64,000 nt of DNA, from assembly GCA_024509875.1 (NCBI GenBank), contig JAMPIV010004938.1, positions 1 through 64,000 of the forward strand. Direction: 5' to 3'. Position 1 is the stretch's first letter; every line of letters starts with the position of its first letter. Below, in pieces: positions 1 through 9,975 of the stretch. This DNA is from Oreohelix idahoensis. Taxonomy: Eukaryota; Mollusca; Gastropoda; Stylommatophora; Oreohelicidae. The notes beneath the pieces are model-generated. The model was not told where the DNA came from, searched no databases, and was given only the letters and a program-made list of their open reading frames with translations. The translations under genes were made by a program, and so were the position numbers.

Positions 1-2175
1 GATTGGCCCATGATATATACACACAGACAGTTTATATTCTCACCGATTAATGTATTTTCTTTCTGACGTCACCTCAAACAAGTTAGGTTTATTTGAATAA
101 AAATCTAGAGAGAGATGAGAGGAGGGGGGAAGTATGGCCGACCTTGTGTAAAATTATATTTGTTGACTGATGGACAAGAGACCAAAATTGAAAAATCTAA
201 ACTCCTAATGAAACTGACCATAAAAATCACATATAATTTATAGCTTAGTATCCCTCCTGAGCCCAAATATGTTTTTTAAAATATAATGGTAGTCCAATTA
301 TTAGCCAAAGTTATTGAATAATACTAGCTATGTCTAAGAACACTGTTAGAACGGACAGACTGTGGGTTCCTGCTTGTTTTTTTTTTCATATCGTTAGTGG
401 GACGCATAGCTTGAAAAGAGGCATTGGAGTAAATTCAAATCCGATTGGGTAATAAGAGTATAGATTAAAAAGTGGAGCGGTAGAAAATGTTTAACCAAAA
501 CTAAAACATCTTTAGTTGTATTGGCATAACTAACGCAGACTGGACTCAAATCGACCTACTTCAGACAACACCACCCAGAGTTTGTTTTGGAAATTTTTTT
601 TTTTTTTTTCAAAAACTACATTTTGAATTCTATGTGTAGAGTCGCAAACTTCCATTGTACCAGTACTAATAGATATATAAAAAAGTCTTTCAATGCTGCA
701 TCGCCAGTTGAAAAAAACATTTTCTATCCAATTACGCTATATCATCTGTGTTAATTTGTAAAAATAAATAATTAATTCGCAGTCTGTGCAGGGCACGTTA
801 AAAACTGGGACTTTTCTTTGCAGTGTCACGTTTTGTCTCTTCGATATTTTTAATTTTTTATTTGTTACATATTTGCTTGACGAAATTGTGGTAAGAAGGC
901 TTTATGTATTAATATGTCGTTTATTACAACCGGTGCCAAGATAGTATACTGCTATTGGTTAAGCGAAGTGAAAGACATGCCGAGCAGACATTATTTAGTC
1001 CTGGTCACATTTGAACTGTAATTTAATCATGTTGTATATTGGCATGATTTTTGTTTTAATATTATTGGTAGTTATAAATATGTTATTTTGGGGAAGCCTC
1101 CATGGTTCTCATTAACACTGTTCCACATGCCTGAGACTGTATTATAATTAGGAAAAAAAGAAATGTGGTAGCAAATCATAAAAAGGAGATGTGGTTACTC
1201 CACGTTATTGAATTGTAGGAAAACAATGTTAAAAGTACAGTGGGCGTATCTGCCATAGGGGACCATAGGGGTGTTGATTCATATAAAATTTAGGGCGAGT
1301 GTACTTGTATGCACCCGAGACTGACCCCATACCACTGAGATTTAAATAATAATAATAAAGTGTGGATCAGATATAAAAAGGCAGGGTATCGTTGGTTTTA
1401 TTGCAGAGGTTTTTTATTCCTGTTACCCATCCGGTACCAGGAACCTGAAGAGTGAGTGTAACGCCAACAAGTATCTCCGGTAAAACGTTAATGCAAATCA
1501 GCAGAAAAGGTAGGGAGGAGCTTGTGTGTCACTGATATATCTAAATTCTTCCTGCAACTTCAATACTGAATTATCCTTCCTGGACAAAGAATCCCAGGTG
1601 ATGGTTAGCATCTGTAACATGTGTATCTTGACACTACAGTGGATTACAATAACAACTTTAGTATTTCAATCAAAGTAACTCCAGGATGTTTATGGGCGAT
1701 GTGATGAAACTACAAGCAGCCCCTCCTAACAAATGACAAACACTATTAGATATAATAAAGTTGTAATCTGTGAATACACCAACAGGAGAGATAGAGTGAC
1801 ATTATACTTATCGGACAAAGTGTCCACACATTTTAGTTAATCTTTTTATGTAAACTATCTTTTCCTCATTTTCAAAGACCTGTCCAAAAGAGATGGCGGG
1901 ACAGGCAGATTAAATTGTAAAAAGAAAATATTCAATTTTAAAGAAAAACCTTAACCACTGTTTTATTCATTTCCTTATAGCGAGTTAAAGTGTTTTGTGT
2001 TTATGTACCATCATTTTCATTTCTCCCCTAGACATTAGGTACATCATACACCAAACACTAGAGCCAAAATAGTGACCGTGTGAGATCTAGGGAGGTAGCG
2101 TTAGGTTCCCTGCAAATACATCATCATCATCTATTAGAGTCAGGGCCTACATGTGCTTGACCTCACACGGTTAAC
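1..2175 (+). repeat. Partial LTR of the E1 family (copy A)
   Basis: This stretch aligns end to end with both LTRs of the element at 2880-12465, from the block beginning gattggcc (compare 3235 and 10401) to cggttaac (compare 12398). Its left end lies outside the window and its last ~67 bases are missing, cut by the LINE at 2176. From 1 to about 1750 it differs from the other two copies by many small insertions; from about 1760 onward it is nearly identical to them. There is no coding potential. It is probably the 3' LTR of a second element lying to the left, or a solo LTR. Confidence 0.85.
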
Positions 2176-2879
2176 TTACTTACTTACTACTTACTTAGTC
2201 GTTCCCCTTCTACCGTGAGGTGTAGAGGTTTGGAAGAGAGAGCGCCAGACCATTCTATCAGCTGTCTTCTTCCTGGCCTGGTTCCATTCTAGTCCTCGGT
2301 CCTTCAAAGATTGTCTTTAACAACCCTGCAGTCCTCCCCAGCGGACTCTGGGTCGTCATTGGAGGTCTGGATCCCTGGTCTTTGTTTCCCATGCTTGTCG
2401 TGGTAGCCGATCTTCTCCCATTCTGCAAGACATGGCTCAAACACACTTACTCCGTAGGACTGTTCTATTTGGGTCTGCATTTTTGGATACAGATTTATAG
2501 GCCTTGACGGATCGTCTGGTTGCGGACCATGTCTCTTCTTGTTACTTCAACCACTTTCCTCAGATACCTCATTTCTGAGGTTTGGATCTGGCTTTTGTGG
2601 GTCGTAGTCATTGCCCACGACTCGCATCCATATGTCAAGACTGGGACATAGGTGGAGCGGTATACAGCCATCTTCGTTTTCTTGCCAACCTCTTTCTTGC
2701 TGAGGAATCCACGATTTATGGCCTGAAAAAGTCTCCCAGCCGCTGCTTTTCGAGTGGCCAACTCTTCTTTGATGCCTCCCTTTCCCCATTGAGCTCCGAG
2801 ATATTTACAGTAGTTCGACCAGAAATCGAAACAAACCTCTGATTCTCCAACTTAATCTGGAGATGTTTTCTAATTCTCT
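2176..2879 (-). mobile_element. LINE-A, 5'-truncated 3' fragment
   Basis: Read on the minus strand this is the 3' end of the same LINE family as 28832-31038. It has the C-terminal part of the reverse transcriptase region (YLGAI-like to the WAMTTTHKSQIQ stretch), the terminal FQTSTPHGRRG-type coding end, and a 3' tail of AAGT repeats seen on the plus strand as ttacttacttac. It is truncated at about 2879, where it abuts LTR sequence directly. No target-site duplication is visible: the flanks are cggttaac and cccgtagg. Several frameshifts break the coding region. Confidence 0.85.
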
Positions 2880-5306
2880 CCCGTAGGTGTCTGACTATAA
2901 GCGTCTCACACGCCAGCCTCGCGCTGAATTTTGTGCCATGGTAATGCTTAGAAACGATCCCGCCGTATAAACCTACTCGCTTTCCTTGTGACGTACAATA
3001 AACATTTTTAACATTTTGCCCGATCTGATAGAGACTGCGGCAAGATTTATAATTAACGATCTTCCAGAAATGTGCCGCCAAGTTACTGTCTGAATTAACG
3101 TAATACTTTAACTTTAACGCCTTTAATTGTAGTGATTCGGACATTTGTTGGTGGTGTAACACGAGACAACAGTAATAATTAACGCCAATTCTAACACCCG
3201 CCGCGCAAAACCCCGCTTCGCTTGACACGCTGTGGGATTGGCACGATGATATATACACACAGACAGTTTAAATTCTCGCCGAGTAATGTATTTCTGACGT
3301 CAGTCAAACAAGTTAGTTATTTGAATAAAAATGCTAGAGAGAGATGAGAGGGGGAAGATGGCCGACTTGTGTAAAATTTATATTTGACGATTGACAGTGA
3401 CAAAATTGAAAATCTAAACCATAATGAAACTGACTATAAAAATCACATATTATTATAGCTTAGTATCTCCTGAGCCCAAATATGTTTTAAAATATATGGT
3501 AGTCCAATTATTAGCCAAGTTATTGAGATAATACTAGCTGTCTAAGAACACTAGAACGGACAGACTGTGGTTCCTGCTTGTTTTTTTCATAACGTTAGTG
3601 GGTGACACCAGCTTAGAAAGAGGCATTGAAGTAAATTCAAATCCGATTGGGTAATAAGAGTATAGGAGTAAAAGGGGAGCGGTAGGAAAATGTTAACCAA
3701 AACTAAACATCTTTTTGTATTGGCATAACTAACGCAGACTGACCAATAAACTACCAGACACAGAGTTTGTTTGGAAATTTTTTTTTTGTTTTGAAAAACT
3801 ACATTTGAATCCTGGTAGTCGCAAGCCTTCCATTGGCCAGTACTAATCGATATTAGCAAAAAGCTTTCAATGCTCATCGCCAGTTGACAAAAACTTTTTC
3901 TATCAAATACGCTGAGATCAGCTGTGTTAATTTGTAAAATAAATAATTAATTCGCAGTCTGGGCAGGGCAGAGAAAAACTGAGGCCATTCTTTGCAAGTC
4001 AGCGTTATTTGTTACATATTTCTTTGAAATTGTGGTAAGAAGGCTTTATGTATTAATATGTTTATTACAACTGCCAAAGTTAGATACTGCTATTGGGAAA
4101 AGTGAAGGACATGCCGGGAGCAGACATTATTGAGTCCTCACATTGAACTGTATTTAACTGTTGTATATTGTCATGATTTTGTTTTAATATTATTGTATTA
4201 GAATATGTTAGTAAGCCTCCGTGTTCCATGAACACTGTTCCACATGCCTGGAGCGTTTATAATTTAAAAAAGAAGAGCAAATCATACAAAAGGAGATGTG
4301 GTTACTCCACGTTATTGTATTGAGGAAAACTATGTAAAAGTACAGTGGCGTATCTGCCATAGGGACCTGAGGTGTGAGTCATATAAAATTAGGGGCGAGT
4401 GCACTTGTATGCACCCGAGGCTGACCCCATACCACCGTATTTAAATAATAATAATAATAATAAAGTGTGATCAGATATAAAAAGGCCAGGGTGTCTTTTT
4501 ATTGCAGAGGTTTTATTTCCTGTTACCAGCCGGTGACAGGAAACCTGATGAGTGAGTGTAACGCCAACAAGTCTCCGGTAAAACGTTTATGCTGTCAGCA
4601 GATAGCTGGAGGAGCTTGTGTGTGCTGATATATCTATATTTTCTGCAACTACATACTGAATTATCCTTCTACAAAGAATCCCAGGTGATGTGTTAGCATC
4701 TGGGTATATCTGACACTTCAGTTACAATAAACTTTGGTATTTTCAATCATACCAGGATGTTATGGGGCGTGATGAAACTACAGCCCCTCCTAACAAATGA
4801 CAAACACTATTAGATAATAAAGTTGTAATCTGTGAATACACCAACAGGAGAGATAGAGTGACATTATACTTATTGGACAAAGTGTCCACACATTTTAGTT
4901 AATCCTTTTATGTAAACTATCTTTTCCTCATTTTCAAAGACCTGTCCAAAAGAGATGGCGGGACAGGCAGATTAAATTGTAAAAAGAAAATATTCAATTT
5001 TAAAGAGAAAACTTTAACCACTGCCTTATTTATTTATTTATAGTGAGTTAAAGAGTATTGTGTTGATGTACCTTCATTTTCATTTCTCCCCTAGACACTA
5101 GGCACATCATACGCCAGACGCTAGAGCCAAAATAGTGACCGTGTGAGATCTAGGGAGGTAGCGTTAGGTTCCCTGCAAATACTTCATCATCATCTATTAT
5201 AGTCAGGGGCCTACATGTGCTTGACCTCACACGGTTAACACAGACACAGATTTCTTTCCTTTTAGGTATAACATCATAACCTCCCCAGCAAATTAAACTT
5301 GCTACA
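2880..5306 (+). repeat. E1 5' LTR (5' end missing)
   Basis: It matches the 3' LTR from base 10045 to 12465 almost throughout and ends ...TTGCTACA. The first 69 bases present in the 3' LTR (9976-10044, starting TGTAG) are absent here because the LINE fragment lies against it. At roughly 2.5 kb this is long for a Ty3/gypsy LTR. No open frame of note is present; the small frames near 2716 and 3587 are incidental. Confidence 0.9.
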
Positions 5307-5311
5307 TATAT

Positions 5312-5335
5312 TGGTAGGCTTGTCCGGGATTTGAA
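5312..5335 (+). other. E1 candidate primer-binding site
   Basis: Five bases after the LTR end is TGGTAGGCTTGTCCGGGA followed by TTTGAA. Its reverse complement reads like a tRNA 3' end: TTCAAATCCCGG (T-loop and T-stem) running into an acceptor strand and terminal CCA. The position and the TGG start are what minus-strand priming requires. There is one base more than a standard acceptor would give, so the tRNA identity is not assigned. Confidence 0.6.
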
Positions 5336-5523
5336 TTTCTCTTAGTACTACATACATTGGGGTCTTGGTTTTAGCATTAACATCAATTCTATTTTTCCAG
5401 GGAATCCCCATATTTAATATTGCCCAAGATTTGGAAATTTAATGAAGTGTCAGAACCTGGAATTAATTAAGTAAATTTGCATTTATTTTAGAAATTAAGT
5501 TAGAACAGTTTTGTATTTATCAG

Positions 5524-6708
5524 ATGGCAGATTTGGCCAAGTTTCGCTCTGCGGCTGTGCAGACTGCCAGAGAAATGAATATGGAGGGTCAAGTCTTGAT
5601 TGACTATGTCACCTCAGAATGTGATAAATTTATTGCTAGGGAAGAACATAGGTTAGCGGAGGAAAGGAAAATACAGTTAGAAGAAGCCAGGGAAATTAAA
5701 AGGTTGCAAATTGAGGCTGACAAGGAGGCCAGGGCCTTAGAGGCTGATAGAGAGGCTGAGATCAAGAGGCTCCAATTTGAGGAGAGAAAATTAGAGGCAG
5801 AAGAAAAGAGATTGACTGCCGAAAGGGAAGCAGAAGATAAAAGATTACAGAGGGAGCATGAGTTGCGACTAAGGGAGTTAGAGTTGCAAGGCCTTGCTCC
5901 GGACAATGGTCACAGCCCCTCTACCTCTGATGCTACTGCTAGTCAGGGGGCCTCGAACTCAGCCATGGGGTTCCATCTAGATTATTTTGTAGAAAAAGAT
6001 GATGACATTGAGTCATATTTGAGCAGATATGAAGTATTAGCCACTACTTATGGGTTAGAAAGAGAAAGATGGGGCGTAAAGTTGTCTCAAGGTCTTCGGG
6101 GAACAGCTTATGAAGTTTTTTCCAAAATGAGCAGGGATGACCAAGACAACTATGACATGTTGAAGCTGGCTCTTTTGTTAAGATATGAAAAGAACGGAGA
6201 GTTTTATAGAAAAAAATTTAGGAATGCCAGGCTACTGTCGGGTGAGACCTATCACCAGTTCTCCGCCCGGTTAGAAACGTATATGGAGAAATGGGCTACT
6301 TTGGGGAAAACCCAAGATCTCAAAGAGATGATACTCATAGAACCGTTGAGAGAGTCCATGGCTCCAGACATGAGAAAGTTTCTCATGGAACAGGGCGCGG
6401 AGATGCTGGGTGAGATAATTAATGTCGCTGAGAGGTATCAGGCAGTCCAGGCAGAGGTAGCTGGCGCCAGAAAGAAACCAGTAGATCATTATAAGGCTCC
6501 TCAAAACTATAATAAATTTGACAATAGAGGTAAGCAAAACTTTGATAGGCCTCGAAATAATTATAAAAATAAAACCTCACTTTTCAATGACAGAAAGAAT
6601 GATGAAAGAAAACCTTTTCATCAAGGTAGATTATATTGTAGATATTGTAAGAGGGAAGGACATGACATCAAGCTGGTAAAAGTAAACCTGCTGGATTTGC
6701 TGCTATGA
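5524..6708 (+). CDS. gag: E1 Gag polyprotein
   Basis: A 394-residue Gag-like protein that would form the virus-like particle and bind the element's RNA. Residues ~35-130 are a highly charged coiled coil rich in RLQ/REAE repeats, a feature shared with Gag of the other elements here. Residues ~150-310 form a capsid-like region (LDYFVEKDDDIESYLSRYE onward, with the LRYEKNGEFYRKKFRNAR segment). Residues ~320-385 are basic and Asn/Lys-rich, ending in a partial zinc knuckle CRYCKREGH. The final cysteine of the CX2CX4HX4C pattern is missing because the frame shifts just after the histidine, giving an aberrant tail. The ATG at 5524 follows a 217-base leader after the LTR. The protease frame continues downstream in another frame. 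Confidence 0.85.
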   Translation: MADLAKFRSAAVQTAREMNMEGQVLIDYVTSECDKFIAREEHRLAEERKIQLEEAREIKRLQIEADKEARALEADREAEIKRLQFEERKLEAEEKRLTAEREAEDKRLQREHELRLRELELQGLAPDNGHSPSTSDATASQGASNSAMGFHLDYFVEKDDDIESYLSRYEVLATTYGLERERWGVKLSQGLRGTAYEVFSKMSRDDQDNYDMLKLALLLRYEKNGEFYRKKFRNARLLSGETYHQFSARLETYMEKWATLGKTQDLKEMILIEPLRESMAPDMRKFLMEQGAEMLGEIINVAERYQAVQAEVAGARKKPVDHYKAPQNYNKFDNRGKQNFDRPRNNYKNKTSLFNDRKNDERKPFHQGRLYCRYCKREGHDIKLVKVNLLDLLL

Positions 6709-9493
6709 AAATGGGGAACAAGGAAGTAAAGGTCAAACCTGCTGGACAGCAGGAACTTATCACCCCCCAGTTTGTGAGGATGTTGTATGCAATGATGTCA
6801 CCATTAGGTGTCTCTATGATACCGGTTTAGATTTTGATTCTGTCGTGAGCTCGCACTTGGTGAACCCAGATCAGTATACCACAGAAACAGTGGAAATACA
6901 AGGGGCGACCAAGGACATACCACTCATGACACTTCCCATTGCAAGAATAAATGTGGAAACTCGCTATGTGGAAGGTGTAATCAGAGCAGCAGTGATCGAC
7001 GCACCCATCTACCCTCTGATATTGGGGTGTCGTTATGTCTACTTGGGGAATCCCAAGAGACCTGTGGTCTTGGCAGCCGTCCAGACCCGATCTCAATCCA
7101 GAAAGGAAGAAGATGAACCTATAAATACTCATCCAGAGGAGATGAGGAAGGCACAGGCTGAAGATAGGTCACTGAAGCCGTGTTATAAGAAACTCCCAAA
7201 GAGCCATACTCCTCCTAATAAAGGAGAATTTTATATGAAGAATAAATTGTTATATAGGAAGGCCGGCACTGGTTCAGCTGGACACGGACAGCTGGTCCTT
7301 CCCAGTTCATATAGGGAAAAGGTGATGGAGTTAGGTCATACTATCCCCTTCAGTGGTCACATGGGGATTAGCGCAACAGGACATCGTATAGCTTGTCATT
7401 ATTTCTGGCCAGGGATAACGGAAGATATAAAGAGATATGTAAAATCCTGTCCAGAATGCCAGAGAGTAGCTCCAAAGCATTGGACTGCTCCAGCAACTCT
7501 AGGGGAAATGCCCATAGTGGGAACCCCTTTTGAGAGAGTTGCAGTGGATATGGTGGGACCTCTCACTCGGACTAAGAGGAGGAACAGTTACATCCTTACT
7601 CTGGTAGACACTTGTTCTATGTGGGGAGAGGCGGTAGCCCTGTCGTCAATCGATTCGAAACATGTGGCAGAGTCATTACTTACTATATTCACAAGGTTAG
7701 GATTCCCGCATCAAATCTTGACTGATAACGGCTCACAGTTCAAGGGGAAACTAACAGAAAAGGTTTTTATGTTGTTTCAAGCCAAGCACTTTCATTGTAG
7801 TCCGTATCACCCCCAAGGGAACGGCCAGGTAGAGAGGTTCAATGGGACTCTCATTTCTATCCCGAGAAAGCTGGCACATGAGAAACCTGATACGTGGGAC
7901 CAATACTTGCCCGCCGCGTTGTTTGCGTACCGGGAAGTTCCACATAATTCAACCGGGATGGCACCCGCAACCCTGTTATTTGGGAGGCCAATAAAAGGTC
8001 CATTAGAAGCATTGTTAAGGACTTGGACCGATGAGAAGGCAGAGCAGACTGTTACCTCATCCTATCAATATGTGAACGAACTGACCACTCGTTTAAAAAC
8101 TAGTTGGAAACTGGCAAATGATAATTTGAGACAAGAAAGGAAAAAGCATGCTGCTTATTATAATAAGAAAGCGAAGGATAGGGAGCTTGCTGTAGGGGAG
8201 AAGGTGCTTCTTCTACTGCCCGACAGCAGCAATAAACTTCAAATCGGATGGCAAGGTCCATATACAGTTTTGGAAAAGGTATCCAGAACAAATTATAAGA
8301 TAGACAAAAAGGGAAAGGAAAAAGTCTATCATGTGAACCTTCTGAAGAAATATCTGGACAGACAAATCCAGGAAGGAACACACCTCATGGCCGTGTCTAT
8401 CGCAACCGAAATGAAAAATGACCCTCTCACCTCATTTAAATATCCACTGAAAGCCAGTGAAACGTTTGCACAGGTGAAGATCAGTAATCACCTGACAAAA
8501 GGACAGAGGGAGAAGGTTCAACAGGTCCTTGAGAAACATACAGATGTGTTAACGGATAAACCGGGGCACACAAATTTGTTGGAATATGATATGAAACTAC
8601 TAGACCCAGCACCTATCTGTATGAGGCCCTATTCTATTCCTTTCGCTAAGGAAAAAGCTTTGAAAGAGGAGATAGATTATTTGTTACAAGAAGAGATTAT
8701 TTCCCACAGTGAGTATCCTTATAGTTCCTGTGTGGTTTTGTTGCGGAAACCCTCGGGAGAACATAGACTGTGCATCGATTACAGGAAACTGAATGCTGTC
8801 ACAGAAGGTCAGGTGGATCCATTACCTGATACTACTCAACTATTTGCCAGGCTGAACAAGGCAAAATATTTTTCTAAGGTGGATCTTAGCAAAGGCTATT
8901 ACCAAATTCCAGTAAAGCCTGAGGTTCGACCTTATTTAGCCTTTAGCACCTCGGAAGGTCATTATGAGTTCAACATGTTACCGTTTGGGTTGCAAAATGC
9001 CCCGAGTGTGTTTTCTAGGATGATGCGAAAATTGTTGGATCCCCTGAAAAATCCATGTATTTCGAATTTTATGGATGATATCCTCATTGCTACGGAAACA
9101 TTTGAGGAACACGTTACCTCTTTGAATATGCTGTTTGATAGACTCAGAGAGGCTAACTTGACCGCTAGACCAACAAAATGTTGTATTGGTTGTAAAGAGT
9201 TGGAATTCTTGGGACATACTATACATCAGGGTAGCATGACCCCTGATCCCAAGAATCTGGAAAAATTGAAAAGATTACCTAGGCCACAAACAAAGAAAGA
9301 TGTGCGATCTTTCGTGTCGTTGTGTGGGTTCTACCAAAACTACATTAAACATTTTAACTCTATATGTGCTCCTCTGACGGATTTAACTCGCAAGGGTCAA
9401 CCTGATACAATAAATTGGTCCGCACAGTGTGAATTGGCTTACCAGGAGTTAAAAGAAAAAACTCACAAGCAGGCCAGTATTGCAATTGCCTGA
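6686..9493 (+). CDS. pol: E1 Pol: protease, integrase, reverse transcriptase
   Basis: The frame is open from 6686, just after a TAA; no start is assigned because this part would normally be made as a Gag-Pol fusion. The protease active site DTG is at 6818-6826, followed by the flap-side segment ending LILGCRYVYLG. The integrase has an HHCC zinc finger (HTIPFSGHMG ... SCPECQR), a catalytic triad of D at 7547 (AVDMVGPL), D at 7724 (LTDNGSQF) and E at 7832 (GQVERFN), and a GPY/F module (GWQGPYTVLEKV). RT follows, with LCIDYRKLN, VDLSKGYYQIPV, LPFGLQNAP and a catalytic FMDD box (aspartates at 9074-9079). Integrase therefore precedes RT. The frame ends at 9493 because of an extra A in the A6 run at 9456-9461; RNase H continues in the next frame. 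Confidence 0.92.
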   Translation, partial: TCWICCYENGEQGSKGQTCWTAGTYHPPVCEDVVCNDVTIRCLYDTGLDFDSVVSSHLVNPDQYTTETVEIQGATKDIPLMTLPIARINVETRYVEGVIRAAVIDAPIYPLILGCRYVYLGNPKRPVVLAAVQTRSQSRKEEDEPINTHPEEMRKAQAEDRSLKPCYKKLPKSHTPPNKGEFYMKNKLLYRKAGTGSAGHGQLVLPSSYREKVMELGHTIPFSGHMGISATGHRIACHYFWPGITEDIKRYVKSCPECQRVAPKHWTAPATLGEMPIVGTPFERVAVDMVGPLTRTKRRNSYILTLVDTCSMWGEAVALSSIDSKHVAESLLTIFTRLGFPHQILTDNGSQFKGKLTEKVFMLFQAKHFHCSPYHPQGNGQVERFNGTLISIPRKLAHEKPDTWDQYLPAALFAYREVPHNSTGMAPATLLFGRPIKGPLEALLRTWTDEKAEQTVTSSYQYVNELTTRLKTSWKLANDNLRQERKKHAAYYNKKAKDRELAVGEKVLLLLPDSSNKLQIGWQGPYTVLEKVSRTNYKIDKKGKEKVYHVNLLKKYLDRQIQEGTHLMAVSIATEMKNDPLTSFKYPLKASETFAQVKISNHLTKGQREKVQQVLEKHTDVLTDKPGHTNLLEYDMKLLDPAPICMRPYSIPFAKEKALKEEIDYLLQEEIISHSEYPYSSCVVLLRKPSGEHRLCIDYRKLNAVTEGQVDPLPDTTQLFARLNKAKYFSKVDLSKGYYQIPVKPEVRPYLAFSTSEGHYEFNMLPFGLQNAPSVFSRMMRKLLDPLKNPCISNFMDDILIATETFEEHVTSLNMLFDRLREANLTARPTKCCIGCKELEFLGHTIHQGSMTPDPKNLEKLKRLPRPQTKKDVRSFVSLCGFYQNYIKHFNSICAPLTDLTRKGQPDTINWSAQCELAYQELKEKTHKQASIAIA

Positions 9494-9905
9494 CTTGAAT
9501 CAAGAATTTATCGTGAGAAGTGACGCAAGCAATGTGGGCCTGGGCGCTACATTGTTGCAAAGGTCCTCCTCACAAGATGGAGAATTGAACCCAGTCGCTT
9601 ATGCAAGCCGCAAGTTGAACAAAGCGGAAAAAAATTATTCAACAAGTGAAAAGGAATGTCTAGCTTTGATATGGGCTATAAAAAAATTCCAGATTTATCT
9701 GTATGGCAGGACATTTGTGGTCCAAACGGATCATTCACCTCTCATATTCCTGTCACAAGCCAAGCATGAAAATTCCAGATTATTAAGATGGTCATTATTA
9801 TTACAGCCATACTCATTTCTGATTGAATATATTCCCGGCCCTCAGAACGTCGGTGCCGACTTTTTGAGTAGACATCCTTATGATGAAGATCAGAAAAACG
9901 CGTAA
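9480..9905 (+). CDS. pol: E1 RNase H domain (frameshifted from Pol)
   Basis: This is the Ty3/gypsy-type RNase H that degrades the RNA strand during cDNA synthesis. Acidic residues of the DEDD set are visible: VRSDASNVGLGA, SEKECLALIWA, VQTDHSPL and VGADFLSRHP. The LSRHP ending is the usual RNase H terminus of this superfamily. It is continuous with the RT thumb/connection region except for a one-base shift in the A6 run at 9456-9461, so it was once, or still is, part of the same polyprotein. The start at 9480 is only where the frame can be entered and is not a real initiation site. Nothing coding follows before the polypurine tract, confirming that integrase is not at the C-terminus. Confidence 0.88.
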   Translation: MQLPDLNQEFIVRSDASNVGLGATLLQRSSSQDGELNPVAYASRKLNKAEKNYSTSEKECLALIWAIKKFQIYLYGRTFVVQTDHSPLIFLSQAKHENSRLLRWSLLLQPYSFLIEYIPGPQNVGADFLSRHPYDEDQKNA

Positions 9906-9961
9906 GACTCCATTTGAGCTAAGTTATCTCGCAGATTGTAACCTGCAATGGATGCATGTTT

Positions 9962-9975
9962 TAGGAAGGGAGGTG
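9962..9975 (+). other. E1 polypurine tract
   Basis: taggaagggaggtg directly precedes the TGTAG start of the 3' LTR. Purine-rich sequence at this place primes plus-strand synthesis in LTR elements. Confidence 0.7.
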
